DNA of 64,000 bases from Golubevia sp. BC0850 (Eukaryota > Basidiomycota > Exobasidiomycetes > Golubeviales > Golubeviaceae): positions 1,240,001 to 1,304,000 of the forward strand of contig JAAVVG010000002.1 of assembly GCA_012976225.1 (NCBI GenBank), read 5' to 3'. How positions within the stretch are numbered: the stretch's first letter is position 1; the number at the start of each line of letters is the position of its first letter. Positions 1 to 11,696 of this stretch are shown piece by piece. The translations under genes and the position numbers were made by a program. The notes under the pieces are model-generated. The model was not told where the DNA came from and did not search any database. It saw only the letters and a program-made list of their open reading frames with translations.

Positions 1-991
1 GTTTACTTACTGAGGGGTGTTCAAAAAGATTGCTTTAATCTTTCCATCACTTTCTTCCAGCTTTCTCTCAATCAATTCCCAATCCAATTTCCATTCGCTA
101 GCCTCGATTGGCTTTGTTGGATCTTCGTTTGAGGTAGGAGGAACGAAAGGGACGTAAACTGGGACTCCCCCCATAAAAGTAATTTCAGCTTCATACTGAT
201 CGAAGAAAGGTTCAAAGACCATGACATGGTCACTTCGAGAGCGAGGGGAGAAGCAGGAGATTCTGTCAGTGAAGCACTCGATCCCTTCATAGAATCGAAT
301 TGAATGGGAATTTTGTCCCGAGAGACGAAACTTAGTACTTACCCTGGATTCAACAACGCTGTCATAGAAGCGTAGATGGCTCCATTTGCGCCACTGCAGA
401 CTTGCACTTCCGTTTCCGGATCCAATTTCCTTCCCTCGTTCTTTCGGACAGAAGGCAAATGAGTTCCTTCAAGGATTCCAGTCAGATCTTCCTCTCCTTC
501 AGGTTTCCTGAAACCTTCAGAATAATAGTCAGAGATAGCCTTCCTCAGACGAGGTCTGCCTTTTGGGTGAGCGTATTGATTCATGATTGGAACGTCAAGC
601 TGCTCGTGAAATGCTTCTAGGGCAAAGGTAGCCGGAGACCACGGCATGAAACCTTGACCCAGTGACAGCGCGTTTGGTAGAAGAATAGGATTGAAAAGCG
701 ACCATACATCGGCTCCTTTGTTCAGCTCTGTATGAGAAGGATGAGGGGTCAGATGGAAGCTGCCGAACAGCAGCTGAACGAGACTCGAGAGTGTGAAGGA
801 TGTGACTCACCAGCATGGATCCTATCAGCATGAGGTTGCTTCAAGAGACGAGTGACTTTTGAAGAAGTTTCGCCCATTGTTGAGTAGGATGCGGTCGAAG
901 GAAGAGAAAGTGAGGAACGAAGGATTTGGCGCTGAAGTGGAAGTGAAGAAGAAGAAGAAGACGAAAAGATTGAGAGAACCTTCGATAGCAT
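1..991 (-). CDS. BNA3: kynurenine aminotransferase (BNA3/KAT type), 3' part beyond the window
   Basis: PLP-dependent class I aminotransferase, probably kynurenine--oxoglutarate transaminase, which turns kynurenine into kynurenic acid. Visible pieces in order are the N-terminal LGQGFMPWSP region, the NQYAHPKGRPRLRKAIS block, a CSGANGAIY segment, PGDHVMVFEPFFDQYE and FLNTPQ, all in the order expected for this family. The PLP lysine lies beyond the window edge. Introns fall at about 812-720, 341-228 and from position 10 leftward; joining the exons at 341/227 gives an unbroken PGDHVMVFEP. Three in-frame ATGs are possible (1105, 991, 877). The one at 877 gives a cytosolic-type start (MGETSS). The one at 991 adds about 38 Ser/Arg/Leu-rich, acid-free residues that look like a mitochondrial presequence, so I placed the start there. 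Family assignment is firm; substrate is inferred. Confidence 0.85.
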
Positions 992-1189
992 GCAAACCGC
1001 AAAGTGATCGATTGGAAAGAAAGGCGGAAAATGAGCTTTGGTTCTGAGATGTTGTGATCTGAAGGAGAGACGTCGAACAACCGATGCGAAAGGATTGCGA
1101 GTCATTCAATATTCACTTCGTTCGTTCGTCGTTCACCTCCTTGGCATTCTAACCCATCTTCATGAAGTGAGCAGTTCTATTCAATTCCA

Positions 1190-1497
1190 ATGGCTTCTGT
1201 AGTCTTCTTCAACAATGCAATTTGGCGAGGCAAAGCCAAAGCCAAAGCTAGCGGGTCACGCCAGACTTCTCCTCTGGGATTAGATCTTTCAGAATCGAGT
1301 CTCAAAGTGTCAGACTTCTACACAAAGTCGATTGAATCTTGTTTAGCTTTAAAAGGGTTAGTAAAAGGTGGAGGTAGAAGGATTGGACGTAAGTCACGAG
1401 TGAAGAGCTGCTGGTTCTTCATCTACCTTTCACCTCTATCTTGGTCAAAATCATTTGATCTTCTCAGTCAATTCAGGTAATCACGATGGATATTGAC
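1190..1497 (+). CDS. possible small spliced protein of about 71 residues, unknown
   Basis: An ATG in good context (CCAATGG) opens a frame beginning MASVVFFNNAIWRGKAKAKA. A GTAAGT donor near 1390 and a TTCAG acceptor near 1476 join in frame and give a short tail, RRIGRNHDGY, before a stop at about 1495. The product would be basic and Lys/Gly-rich. It lies head-to-head with the kynurenine aminotransferase gene (start 85-200 bp away), so the two could share a promoter. I recognise no family. It could equally be chance; the main support is the clean splice-site pair with matching phase. Confidence 0.3.
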
Positions 1498-1760
1498 CGA
1501 TTAAAATTACCTCAGTCATCGGATGCAGATAGGTTTCTCCACAGAGCGTTCACCGAGTCACACCCCGGACAATTCTTCTCACTCTTTCGCGAATGTTTTT
1601 CCAGCACTTGAAACAAAAAAACGAAAGATATCCAAAAAGGAGGAGCAGAGTTGAGAGACAAAAAGAGACACAAAATCTAAGATGAGGGTGTAAATCAAGG
1701 ATGAAATGGAGAGCTGGTGACTGAAGAGATATCTGCGGAACTCCTGAAAGAGAGACTTGT

Positions 1761-3950
1761 TCAAATTTGGTTTTCTGAAGTAGAATAGCCTCCGTTGGCT
1801 TCGCTAGGAGTAATAGCTTTAGCGTTGCTATCGGTAGCGGTCTTGCTATTACTCTGAGTGGCGAACGTCAACCTTTGATTCGGCTTGCTGGCCGGAGAAA
1901 CGCACGAAGACGAGTTGGTACTTGGGACGAAGGCATAGTATGAGGACTTGCTGACGTCTTGAGGGATCCAACCTTGGGCCCTTGCGTCTTTGTAGCTCCA
2001 GTCAGACACAGACTGTTGAGAAGAAAGGAGAGACAGACCGTGGTCAGGCCTTTCTGGCAATACTTCCTCTATTTCCTCCGCTAAACTCACCTCAGTTTTC
2101 CAGTTCCAGTATATCCAACCTGATTGCAGAGCGCAGAAGAAAGTGAGGAAGGAAAACGGTCAGAGAGACTTCAAGGCGGTTGACCTCCAACGGTCTCTCA
2201 GTCTATCTCTTCCAAAAAACACCATGACTCACCTCCAGCATTCTTCTCAAAGGTCGACGCTTGAGCCTCGAAGAAACGTCTCTTGAACAGGTTGCCTTGA
2301 GCAGAGTTGAAGCTGTTCAGCGAATCTGTCATTGTAAAGTTCTGGCACAGCTTATAAGGAGTGCAGCCGATTCCAACTCCAAGACTCCATTCACCGACGA
2401 CAGTTGGTCTGTCGGCAGTCCTGCCCTGAAGTTGATTGGCTAGACCACAAACAGAGTCGATGTGTTGATCTTGAGAGTATTGACTCAAAGGGTAGAAAGC
2501 TTCGTAGTAATGAGTGTCAGAAGCAATCGACGCTGGCGGGAACGACGATGAAGGGATGACATCATTAGTTGAGGAACGATCCCATAGAGGGACAAAAGCG
2601 TCGGCCATGAGGATTGTTGGTCTTGTGATAGCGGCCGGGTCCATGGCTGCTCGGAGCGCCTTGTAGGCTTGCTGATAGAAGTCCAAAAGTGTTGCTTGAG
2701 GAATTCCTCCTGAGGTGTACTTCGAAATGCGAGGCTCATTCATTAACTCGATGCTAGAATTTGAGAAAGAGAGTGTCAAAGGAAGGTCAGTTTTGTTAGG
2801 TCGACTAGCATCAAATCAGTTGACATTGATCTGTTCTTTACTCACGCTTTGACAACTCCACCGAAGGATTTGTCGTTGACGTACCACTGAACCATCTTTG
2901 TGAGGGTATCGATTGTTCGAGGAATGTCTTTACTTCTGAAGCCTATAGGACCTGCTATTCCCGAGTTGTCTAGTTTTGATTAAGAGTTGGGAGAGAGAAT
3001 AAGTGTCTTGCTGCATTCGCAACTCTAGTTTGTTTCCTCCATGTTTTCCAACTTAAGCTCTCACCTGCTCCATTTTGAGAAGAAGGAGCTCCGTGCAAGT
3101 CCATGACGACGTCTAAGGGAAGGAAAAGAGAGAGACGTCAGTAAGGCTCTTCCAGCACATCACCTTCTCGTTCTGCCATTGAGCATTCTTCTGCCTCACC
3201 AAGCTTGTACTTTTTAGCCCAATTCAAAGCGTTGCGAATGTAAGGTCTCTGAGCCGTTGCTTGATATGGCTCAATAGTACTTGCGTTGTAGGCCCAGTAC
3301 CCAACTGGGAGCCTTACAGTGTTTAAGCCAGCGGCAGCGATGTCAGCGAAGTCTTGTTCAGTGATCCAAGTGTTCCAGTGAGCCTTCATTCTATTCTTGG
3401 CCTCAGCCCGAGAAGAAACGTTGGTGACAGCCAACATGTAGTGCCACTCATCCGGAACATCTTGACTTGCGATGTCACCAGCCAAAAACACTGTGGAGAG
3501 AAGACACAGATATTGAGTTTCAAATTAGCCTCGTGAAAGGAGAGAGAGAGAGGAGGAGCACTCACTTGAAGGTACCATCCAGTTCTCTAAAACGAACCAA
3601 GATCCTGAGAAATTGAGAGAAACGTCTGATTAGGAGAAGAAACCGGTGTATTGACTGATAGAAAGACACATACCAAGATTGACGCCTCGCACAATCTTCC
3701 CTTTAGTGATTGAAGCAAAGGGGGAGTGGGAGGAAAGGTGGCGAGGAAAAAAGAGACGCAGAGTCAGCACCGCTTACAACGACTTCGTAGCCCCTATAGA
3801 TGACTTACCAGTCCTTGCTTTATCACCAAAATGAGCCCAATTGGAGGAACTCCTCTCAAATTGCTGTTCAAGAGAGGCTTCCGAGGCTTGAGGGAAGGCT
3901 CGGACAAGGGAGAGCGTGAATAGAAGGAAAGGGATGGCGGTGATCCTCAT
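1761..3950 (-). CDS. secreted exo-beta-1,3-glucanase, GH5 family
   Basis: Glucan 1,3-beta-glucosidase of the EXG1 type, which trims beta-1,3-glucan in the cell wall from non-reducing ends. The start at 3950 gives a classic signal peptide (MRITAIPFLLFTLSLVRA). Family blocks follow in order: GSWFVLENWMVPS, the DEWHYML region, TWITEQDFADIAAAGLNTVRLPVGYW, then IELMNEPRISKY, where the Glu of NEP is the acid/base, and VVGEWSLGVG, which carries the nucleophile Glu. The C-terminal block DWSYKDARAQGWIPQDVS is typical, and after it comes a Ser/Asn/Thr-rich tail ending in YSTSENQI. There are about eight short introns. A CTATAAAG box lies 95-102 bp upstream. Domain order and catalytic residues are complete, so the gene looks functional. 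Confidence 0.9.
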
Positions 3951-4044
3951 GATTTGAAGAGCGTTGGAAAAGAGAAGAGCAGAGAAAGTTGAAGATAAGT
4001 TGGGAAAAGGAGGAAGGAAGGAGAGCAGAAAAGGAGAGGTCCAT

Positions 4045-4052
4045 CTTTATAG
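4045..4052 (-). promoter_or_regulatory. TATA-like box of the GH5 glucanase
   Basis: CTATAAAG on the minus strand, about 95 bp before the ATG at 3950. This is a plausible core promoter spacing in basidiomycetes. It is a sequence match only. Confidence 0.45.
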
Positions 4053-5769
4053 AGAGGAATGTTTGACTCGTCTGGAAGACGGGACTGGGAACGTTCGAGC
4101 TCCGCTCCAGCCTGGACCGCAGAGAAGCCACGGTCGGGTTCGGGACCATTTGAGTCAAACTCTCTCGAGGGGCAAGAAATCAAAAATGAAGAAATCTCAA
4201 AATTTCAGAGTACATCTTTTCGGTCGCGCAGTTGCTCCGAAGAGGTTCAAAGTCGTGTCGCTTTCTTATTCAGCTATAGCCAGCTGCAGCGTCATTATGT
4301 GGCTGTCAGAGTCAGTCGAGATTTGTATTTGTATATCTAGATACTTTCAGAGGGTGAGAATTCCTCTCAATCTTCAAGCTTCAAGCCTCGTTTTGACATT
4401 CAGAGTTCAGTTCACTCTCTCGACGAATCCTGACTCCCCCTCCAAAAGGAATTGAGAATTGTTGAAGGATAGACATAATACCTTTATCTTTCTTCCTCTT
4501 AACTCAGATCGAAGGCCGGCGTCAACTCCCATGCATGTTGTGGAAGTCGCAGTTTAGAGTGTCAACATGCGGCCCGGAATGCACATCTTCGTCCAAGCCA
4601 ACTCTAAATGGACGATATCCAGAGGTAACAGAGTTGTGTTTTGGGGAAGCAAGCTTTCAAGCGTGTGCGGTGGTTAGTTAAGAAAAAGAAGGAGGCGTTG
4701 TAGATCCCAGATTTTTTTTGGGGTATTGATTTTGCACTTTTACTCCTGGGAAGTTCGTGCTACTGCCATTCTGATCTTTCGGTTCGGAGAGCCCTGTCTT
4801 CGGGTTCTGAGAACTGTACAGATAAGACTGGAGAAAGAGGCGTAGAGGATTGCGGAGAGTAGACAAAAGAGGCACCCAATTGCAGCCCCTGGTTATATGT
4901 CGCGTCTCGATCTCAGTTTGTGCTTTCTATGTCGTTCACTGCACAAGAAGAGGCTCTCACTCAATCAGATTTTGAAATCAGCTTCTTTTGGAGGGGAAGA
5001 GCTGAAAGACCAGCAAGAAGGCAGAAAGACACTGGAGAAGTTTGAAGAAAAGGAAAGGGTCAAAGGTGCAAGGATGTCACGAGCAGAGGGTCAAGTACAA
5101 AGAGCAAAGCAATTCAAGGTCTCAAGAGCAAAAAAGTTCAATTCACAACCTTTCCCATTCTGCTTCGAGTCTGATCAGAGGCTCGTGGCTTCTTGCGCAA
5201 TTGACGTGCTGTCACTTTGGTCGTTGCTTGACCTGTCTTTAACTGGCCTAAATCCAAGGTTTCAGGATGAAACAAAGAAGATAATTGTGGTTGTTTTATT
5301 TTCGCATCTGTCTGGTTTTTGAACCTAATCTTACTTGGTTAATTAGAAATGTCGACGTGTGTTCGTGGGTAAAGAGCTTTCAGCTTGTTCAAAGAATACT
5401 CCTAGTTCATCTTTATCTTTCCTCTCTTCCTCATTGACTGATTCTTTGATCTCTGAAGTTCAGTTTATGATCAGACTGTTTCCGCTAGCTTTGAGTGTCA
5501 GCCTCAGGGAGTCAGGGATGTTGCTCTCTCAGCCTCTCACGCCACGTCCACCTCATTTCTTTGTCTCTTCTGACTTTACTGATAGGAATTAGCTTGTAGA
5601 AGTCTATTCATTCTACCACTCTTGCAAAAGGACGAAACGGGGGGTTTAGACGTCAAATTGAAAATTCTGAACATTTTGTATTCAGACTTTCGGAGGTCGG
5701 ATGAACTTCTTCCTATAATCCTAACCACCTAACCGTTCTTCATTATCATCGTCATCAACAACCTCAACG
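4053..5769. other. long divergent intergenic region, no gene recognised
   Basis: About 1.7 kb between the divergent GH5 glucanase and PEX12 genes. Several open frames of 60-160 codons occur (for example + strand 3964-4455 and 4897-5322), but their translations are Ser/Lys-rich and lack domains or clean splice pairs. I treat the stretch as regulatory or spacer DNA. Confidence 0.4.
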
Positions 5770-7627
5770 ATGGATCTCTTACAATCGGTTGATCCAACTT
5801 CTTCTGGACTAGCCTCTTCGGATCCATATCGACCTTCCTTCTTCGAATTGGCAGCTCAAGATCAACTCTCTTCTCTAATCAATCCAGCCCTGAGATACGT
5901 CCTGGCTGTTCTAGCTCAGAGGAATCCGAGGTATCTTATCAGAGTAGTAAATCGATACGATGAGGTGTATGCAGTACTCATGTGGTTGATTGAGAGGCAC
6001 TACTTGAAGACTTGGGGTGAGTAGCTGGAGAGCAGAGGTGTGAGGTGGGGTGGGGCAGAGGGAGGAAAGACGGACAAGAAGATGTGAAATGATGGATAGA
6101 ATCGGCTCTTGCTATTAAAAGAAAATCAGAGATCTTACTTGATTGAATGACCACATTCAATCGGAGCATGGGAGAGGTAGAAGAGAGAATTTAGCAATCT
6201 CTCCAACATCCTGACCAGCTCTCACGACATCATCCTATTCTCGCGGCTCCCTCCAGGTTCATCCTTCTCCGAAAACTTCTATGGTCTGAGACGTCGACGA
6301 AGGCCAGGAGTGACTACGGACAGAGCCAGATCAGCAGTCTCTTCAAGACCAGGAATGCCTTCTTATGAGACTCTACGAAAGAAAGAGCGATACCTCTCAC
6401 TACTCTTCTTGGTTGGTCTACCCTACTTGCAGGTCAAAGCTAGCGATTATTGGGAGAGCATAGGAGGGGGAGTAGAAGCCGAAGGTGGTGATTTGTTTGG
6501 AGATGAGGAGGGGGGAGAGGGAGGAGGATTCAATGAGGTGAGTTGAACAGTCTTTCTTTCTGCTTTGATTGGCTTGAAGCAAAGAGTCTTCCTCCAAGTA
6601 GATTGAAAATTTGTCTCTTGGGTCTTCATGCTTACGGAAGCTTTGTCTCCTTTCTTTCACGCAGCAACGAGCTTCGATTTCCCAAATCGAAAAACTCCGG
6701 AATCTGTTCAACACATCCTTTAGGAAAGGATACCCTTACCTTGGCTCTTTCTATCAATTTTGGCTGCTGTCTTACAATCTAGGTTATCTCTTCGATAAGA
6801 CTCCTTATTGGAGACCTTGGTTCCAAGCTATGAGAGTCGATGTTAGGAGAGTGGGAAGTGATGACTATGTGAGTTTCCGAAGAACGAAGTTGCCTTTACG
6901 AGTTTAGAGAGACTATTTCTATTGCAAGTTTGCAGGGACAGAAAAGCTCGAGTATCTCGATCAGCAAACGTGAAGGAGCAAGAGCAGATTCCGTCTCCAA
7001 ACCGGCTTCTTTTTACTAACATCTCTGACTCCTGTCTCCCTCTCCATTCTCACTCGTCTTCTCGATTCCATTTTTTCTATTTCTCTCCACCAGCCTCCCT
7101 CTCCGCCTCTTCTCCCACCGAACCTACCTTCACCCCTCAAATCTCCACTCCCATTCATTCTCTCACTCCTCAAATCCTCTCCTTTCATCTTCTTCGAAGC
7201 CTTGAAATATGCTCTTCCAGCTTCAATTTTCTTCTTCAAGTTTCTAGAATGGTGGTATTCATCGGACAATCCTCGACGAAGACGAAACGCCAACTCAGGA
7301 TCTGGAGAAGGTGGAGAAGAGGGCAAGGCTGGATTTGGAGCTCCAAAGGTTTTGAAACCTCATTCCAAAGGCTGTCTCTACGTCAAAGATCCGAAATGGA
7401 AAGACCTCAAGGTTCCAACAACAGGAGATGGGAACGAGAAGACTCTCCTTCACAACTCATGTCCTCTCTGTGGAGTATCGCCGATCAACAATCCTGCTAT
7501 CTTGGAAACTGGTTACGTCTTCTGCTACACCTGTGCATTTGAGTACTTGGAAGAGAAGGGAAAATGTCCCGTTACACTGATGAGAGTCGAAGGAGGAGGT
7601 GGATCGCTGAGAAAGGTTTTGGGGTAG
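5770..7627 (+). CDS. PEX12: peroxisome assembly protein PEX12
   Basis: Peroxin 12 is a membrane RING-type subunit of the PEX2-PEX10-PEX12 ubiquitin ligase that recycles the import receptor PEX5. The N-terminus (MDLLQSVDPTSSGLASSDPYRPSFFELAAQ family block), YLSLLFLVGLPYLQVK, and FYQFWLLSYNLGYLFDKTPYW are typical. The hydrophobic ALPASIFFFKFLEWWYSS block is a PEX12 hallmark. The C-terminus has a degenerate RING (CPLC, then FCYTC and CPVT) with too few ligands for two zinc ions, as known for PEX12. Introns lie near 6016-6255, 6539-6664 and from 6869. The join after the DDY at 6868 is uncertain: the downstream frame is open from 6974 to the stop, and an acceptor ending at 6982 keeps the frame. 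Length is somewhat above average because of Gly/Glu-rich and Pro/Leu-rich linkers. Confidence 0.85.
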
Positions 7628-8343
7628 ACTTGGGAAGGGACCACTTGCTGGGGTAACTTTTCAATCTCTCTGCCACTCAGGTCTTATCTCAATGATTTCT
7701 CAAGAAAAGTTTCTACTCTTTCTTCCTTTCTGGCCACTTTTTTTCAAATACACCTAATTCATTACTTCCATCCTCAGCCTTCAGTCTTGTACTTCTCGCC
7801 ACGAGAAATATTTTCGTTTCACTACCCTCAGGCTCTTTCATGTTCCTCATCTCTGCCACCCTCAAAAGAAATCATACAAGTGAATTTGACATCCTCACTT
7901 TAGTTTCGGAATGGCCATCCATCGGAGGGTGCAGAACATAGTGAGAACTGAGGTCCTCATCGCTCCCCCTTTACTTGCGCTTAGCGGGCACTTGTGCCAA
8001 ACATCTCTACTGTTTCTCCGATTCATTACAACTTGCTTCAAAAAAGTGAATACATATGTACTGTACATATATACTCCTCCCAGCCTCTCTTTCTACCACT
8101 GAACCCAGAACCTTTTGCTGTGCAGTCAGCGGAGAGCGAAATCCCCAGTCCCGTGTTTCGAGCACCGACTCCTCAATATCAATCTCTCACGGACCTGCTA
8201 AGAAAGACTTAAAAGAAAGGTTGCAGAAGGATTTATGTAGCTCAATCAACCTTTTCGTCCTCTCCTTTCGTATCTCAACGCTCCTTCTAGACTCTCTAAT
8301 TACTCTTCAAGTCTCAAGATCAACTCTTCCACATTCTTTTAAT
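7628..8343. other. intergenic, 3' flank of PEX12 and promoter of secreted protein A
   Basis: No gene recognised. A palindromic AT-rich stretch with ACATATATAC near 8066-8075 is about 270 bp before the ATG at 8344. The upstream region of paralog B has a comparable CTACATATATTCC motif near 62419, but I see no long shared promoter sequence. Confidence 0.35.
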
Positions 8344-9210
8344 ATGCGTTTCGCTCACTCCTTTCTTCTACTTGCTGCCTACTGGATTCTCACTTCTGCT
8401 TCTGGTTTGCCAGAAAAGAGAGCCGGCACTGTCGTATGTGACTCTAGTTTAAAGATCAGTGGATCTCTGTTGACGTTGACATCAGGAGATACCGAAGAGG
8501 TCTTGAAGGCTGGATTTATGGACGTTACTACAAGGGATAGTAGAAACAAACAATCCAAAGTTCTGATCACCAAGTGTGGCGAGGGAAAACGTGAGTGAGG
8601 CGGACACACATGCGATGCGGTGATGTTGACTGACGACTCTCTCATTTCTTACTGTCTCTTCTGTTTTCTTCAGCTCTGGATGCTCAAACCTTTGACTTCA
8701 CTCCTTGCATCAGTAAATATCTAGGATTCTCTAATTCAGCTCCAGAAGACGTGCCAACTAAGAGACTGGCGTCGTCTCCAGCCCCTAGTTTTGTTTACGG
8801 GCATCTCAGCTTGGGAGGTGCCAAGAAGCACTGCTTGATGACTAGTGAGTTCTCTTTGTCCCTTTTGAAAAATTGTCGACCGCTCGCTCTCAAGAGACTT
8901 TTGCCTATTTCCGACACGTTGTTTCTCTTCCAATCTCCAATCAGAGACTGGCTCAGTCAAGACTGCGGATCAAGTGTTGACTCACTCTGTTTGCTCTCAA
9001 GTCGACGACAAGAGTCAACTCCAAAACACTTGGGCAATGAACACCAACACTGGGGAGATTACCTTCGCTGGATCCAGAGCGAACGGTACTCATCATCCAG
9101 TCTCTCTCTCCATCAGCAATGTCGGCCATGGAGCAGTCAAGTTGAATGCCAACGAGGATGGAAAGACATCCTTATTCCTTCGTCCCAAGATCCAAGTAAT
9201 CAAAAACTAG
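8344..9210 (+). CDS. small secreted protein, copy A (paralog of 61235-62133)
   Basis: Three exons (8344-8590, 8674-8844, 8945-9210) give 227 residues with all phases matching. The protein starts with a signal peptide (MRFAHSFLLLAAYWILTSASG) followed by LPEKRA, a possible Kex2 processing site. The mature part holds five Cys (VVCDS, ITKC, FTPC, KKHC, SVC) and the blocks FDFTPCISKYLGF, VYGHLSLGGAKKHCLMT and LQNTWAMNTNTGEITFAG. The last two loosely resemble a beta-trefoil (ricin-B-like) pattern, with a Cys-Leu pair and a Q-x-W-like NTW motif, but I cannot confirm the fold. The function is unknown. A close paralog lies 52 kb away in inverse orientation. The third exon and second intron are nearly the same in both copies, whereas exon 1 is only roughly half identical. 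Confidence 0.85.
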
Positions 9211-10073
9211 GGAGGTGATTTGTGTCGAGATCTTTCCCTACTTCTTTGTAAGCTACTCGAGAGGTTGTCGTCGTCACGGACTGTCCTTTCTTTCTGTCCC
9301 TCTGTTTTGGCGGTCATTTTCCCGCAGGTCTTCCTTGTTTTATTCTCAGGTTCTCTTGGATTGTTTCTACCTTATGTTGCTTTGATTTGCTTCGGAATTT
9401 CCGATCTGCTTGCTTGAATTCCATCCACCAGCTTGAGCCAGCTCGAAGTCGAGTCTGAAAATGCCCCGCTATCTCTGAAGAAGACGCTCAAAGACTACCT
9501 ACCAAGTTAGAGAAGAATATAAGTTTCGGACGGCTTGAGCTCCGTGGGTCTCGCAAATCTCTTCTGCCTGGGTCTCCCTCTACAGGCGAGACGATAGACG
9601 ACCGCTACTCAGTCTGATGAGCCATTTTCTAACCACTTCCCATCACTGTTGAAGGGTTCTTCGAGGTTCTAATCGCATTTTTCTCACTTTGGTCAGTGTC
9701 CTCTCAATCTCCATTTTGGGGTCGCAATCACCCTTTGCGGGTCGGAAGTTTCACCCCCTCCGCTTACTTTGGATGACTGGTAGGCGATTGAGAAAGAAAT
9801 GCGTCGAGCTAAATACGTCAAGAAAGTGAAGTCTTTTTGGGACGCGGAGAAATGGAGAAAAGGAAGGCCTCAATCCGCCTCGGGGCTAACTACAGAACGG
9901 TAAAAACAATTCCGGGAGAGCTCAAAAGGAGATCTTCTCTCTTTCCCTTTCCTCCCTTCCTAGCTTCCTTATCCCACTTCCTTCAAGGTAGAAATTCATT
10001 CTCATCTTGTTCAAAATTATTACCTTTCCTTCAACACTTCAACTTAAACATTCACTCTCATCTCATTCGCGAA
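9211..10073. other. intergenic, likely promoter and leader of the OYE gene
   Basis: Open frame 9837-10073 runs in frame into the OYE start at 10074, but its translation is basic and Ser/Phe/Pro-rich and unlike any OYE N-terminus. I treat it as 5' leader. Nothing else recognised. Confidence 0.4.
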
Positions 10074-11530
10074 ATGTCTAGCAGCCCTTCAAAGGTTCTT
10101 TCTCTGCGCTCCGATAATCTGTTCAAACCCACCAAGATTGGGAAGCAAACCATAGCTCACAGAGTTGTTCTTGCTCCTCTAACGAGATTCAAAAGCGTAG
10201 AGTACGTTCCAACGAACCCGATGCAAGCAACCTACTACGCTCAACGCAGTAGTCCAGGAGGTCTTTTAATCACTGAAGCTACTTTGATTTCACCTGCAGC
10301 TGGGTCCTACGATACAGCTCCCGGTATCTGGAACAATGAGCAGAAGCTAGCTTGGAAGGAAATTACTGATGCAGTTCATAAAAAAGGAGGGATCATCTTT
10401 TGCCAATTGTGAGTTACAGGACAGCTCTGTTTCCGGTCTCGCGAATCCTGGTAGCCTCGCTCCCACATCTAAATACCTATGTCTCGTCCGTCCTGTTATT
10501 TCTTTTTAACTTTCTATCAGGTGGCACTTGGGCAGAGCATCGGCCAAAACCCACGTCTACAAAGGCAAGAGCTACCCTCCTCTTTCCGCCAGTGCTACCA
10601 AGCTTTACAAGAAAGCCGAGACTGCAAAGGAGCTCTCTATTGATGAGATCCAAGGAGTCGTGAAAGAATATGCTGATGCAGCCAAGTTTGCAATGGAATC
10701 TGGCTTCGACGGAGTGGAAATTCACGGGGCTAACGGGTGAGCCAGAGCTCTCGAAACTATTAGTCTCCTAGATCTGACCTTAACTTACCATTAGTTAATT
10801 CTCTTTTCTTTTTCCAGATACTTGATCGACCAGTTCCTTCAAACCAACTCCAACAAGAGAGAAGATCGCTATGGAGCCTCTCTCGTGAACAGGTTACGCT
10901 TCCCCTTGGAAGTCATAGATGCCGTAGTGGCGGCAGTCGGTCAAGAACGAGTTGGCATTAGAATGTCACCATTTTCTGATATTCAAGGAATGAAGATGGA
11001 GAAACCTTTGGATACTTTCGTTCCTTACGTCAAGGCAATCGTGTCCGCCCACAAGAACCTGGCTTGGGTTCATTCGGTAGAGCCCAGAGTGGTCGGTTTA
11101 GGTGACGCTAGAGTTCCCACAGTGGGTGAAACTTTACAGCCATTGAGAGAAGTAGTTAATGAGGCTAACAAGGCTAACAATCAAGGAAACGGGATTAGGT
11201 TTATTTCAGCTGGAGGCTACAAAGCCGAAGATGCTTTGAAGGATTCAGAAGAAAGACCAAACGATCTTTTCGCTTTTGGACGCTGGTTTATTGCTAACCC
11301 AGGTGAGTTGCGTGATCTTAAATGTTCTTTCAAATGCCCTTGCTCTACCCTCTGGTTTCCGTCATCTGGCTCTGAAGTCTAATCTGGTCAACAACTCCTC
11401 ACTTCTCCCAGATCTTCCCCAACGCATCCAAAACCGCTGGCCACTGAATCAATACGATCGAAAAACCTTCTACAGTAAAGGTCCAGTTGGCTATATTGAC
11501 CAGCCAACATACAGAGAAGCGAACTTGTAA
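10074..11530 (+). CDS. Old Yellow Enzyme family NADPH dehydrogenase / ene-reductase
   Basis: FMN-dependent flavoprotein reducing activated C=C bonds with NADPH. Exons at 10074-10408, 10521-10736, 10818-11302 and 11412-11530 join in phase to about 384 residues, the normal length. Family blocks: [46 protein letters not shown], the FCQLWHLGRA motif, [19 protein letters not shown] with the substrate-binding His and Asn of Hxx[21 protein letters not shown], and the C-terminal [20 protein letters not shown]-binding segment. The start ATG at 10074 (GAAATGTCT) is chosen because homology begins right after it. Physiological substrate is unknown; the yeast enzymes act on oxidised lipids and quinones. 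Confidence 0.93.
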
Positions 11531-11696
11531 TTCATTCTTCTCTTCTCGCTCCGGAGTTTTTGTTCATCTATTCTTTCCCAGTCCAAGTCCTGTTGGGTAC
11601 TTGCCCTAGAGTTGATAGAAGCGTTGTTTTAGCTATGTAAACATACTGCTTTATTGAAATACTGATACAGATTGCGCAACTTTCGAGATCCTGAGA

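Noticed and set aside
3964-4455. 163-codon plus-strand open frame overlapping the GH5 promoter
   Set aside because: Composition is Lys/Ser/Arg-rich, no domain, and it overlaps the TATA box and leader of the opposite gene.
4897-5322. 141-codon plus-strand open frame
   Set aside because: No recognisable motif, no splice signals, biased composition; likely chance.
9837-10073. In-frame N-terminal extension of the Old Yellow Enzyme
   Set aside because: OYE homology begins right at the ATG at 10074 and the upstream text has no protein-like pattern.
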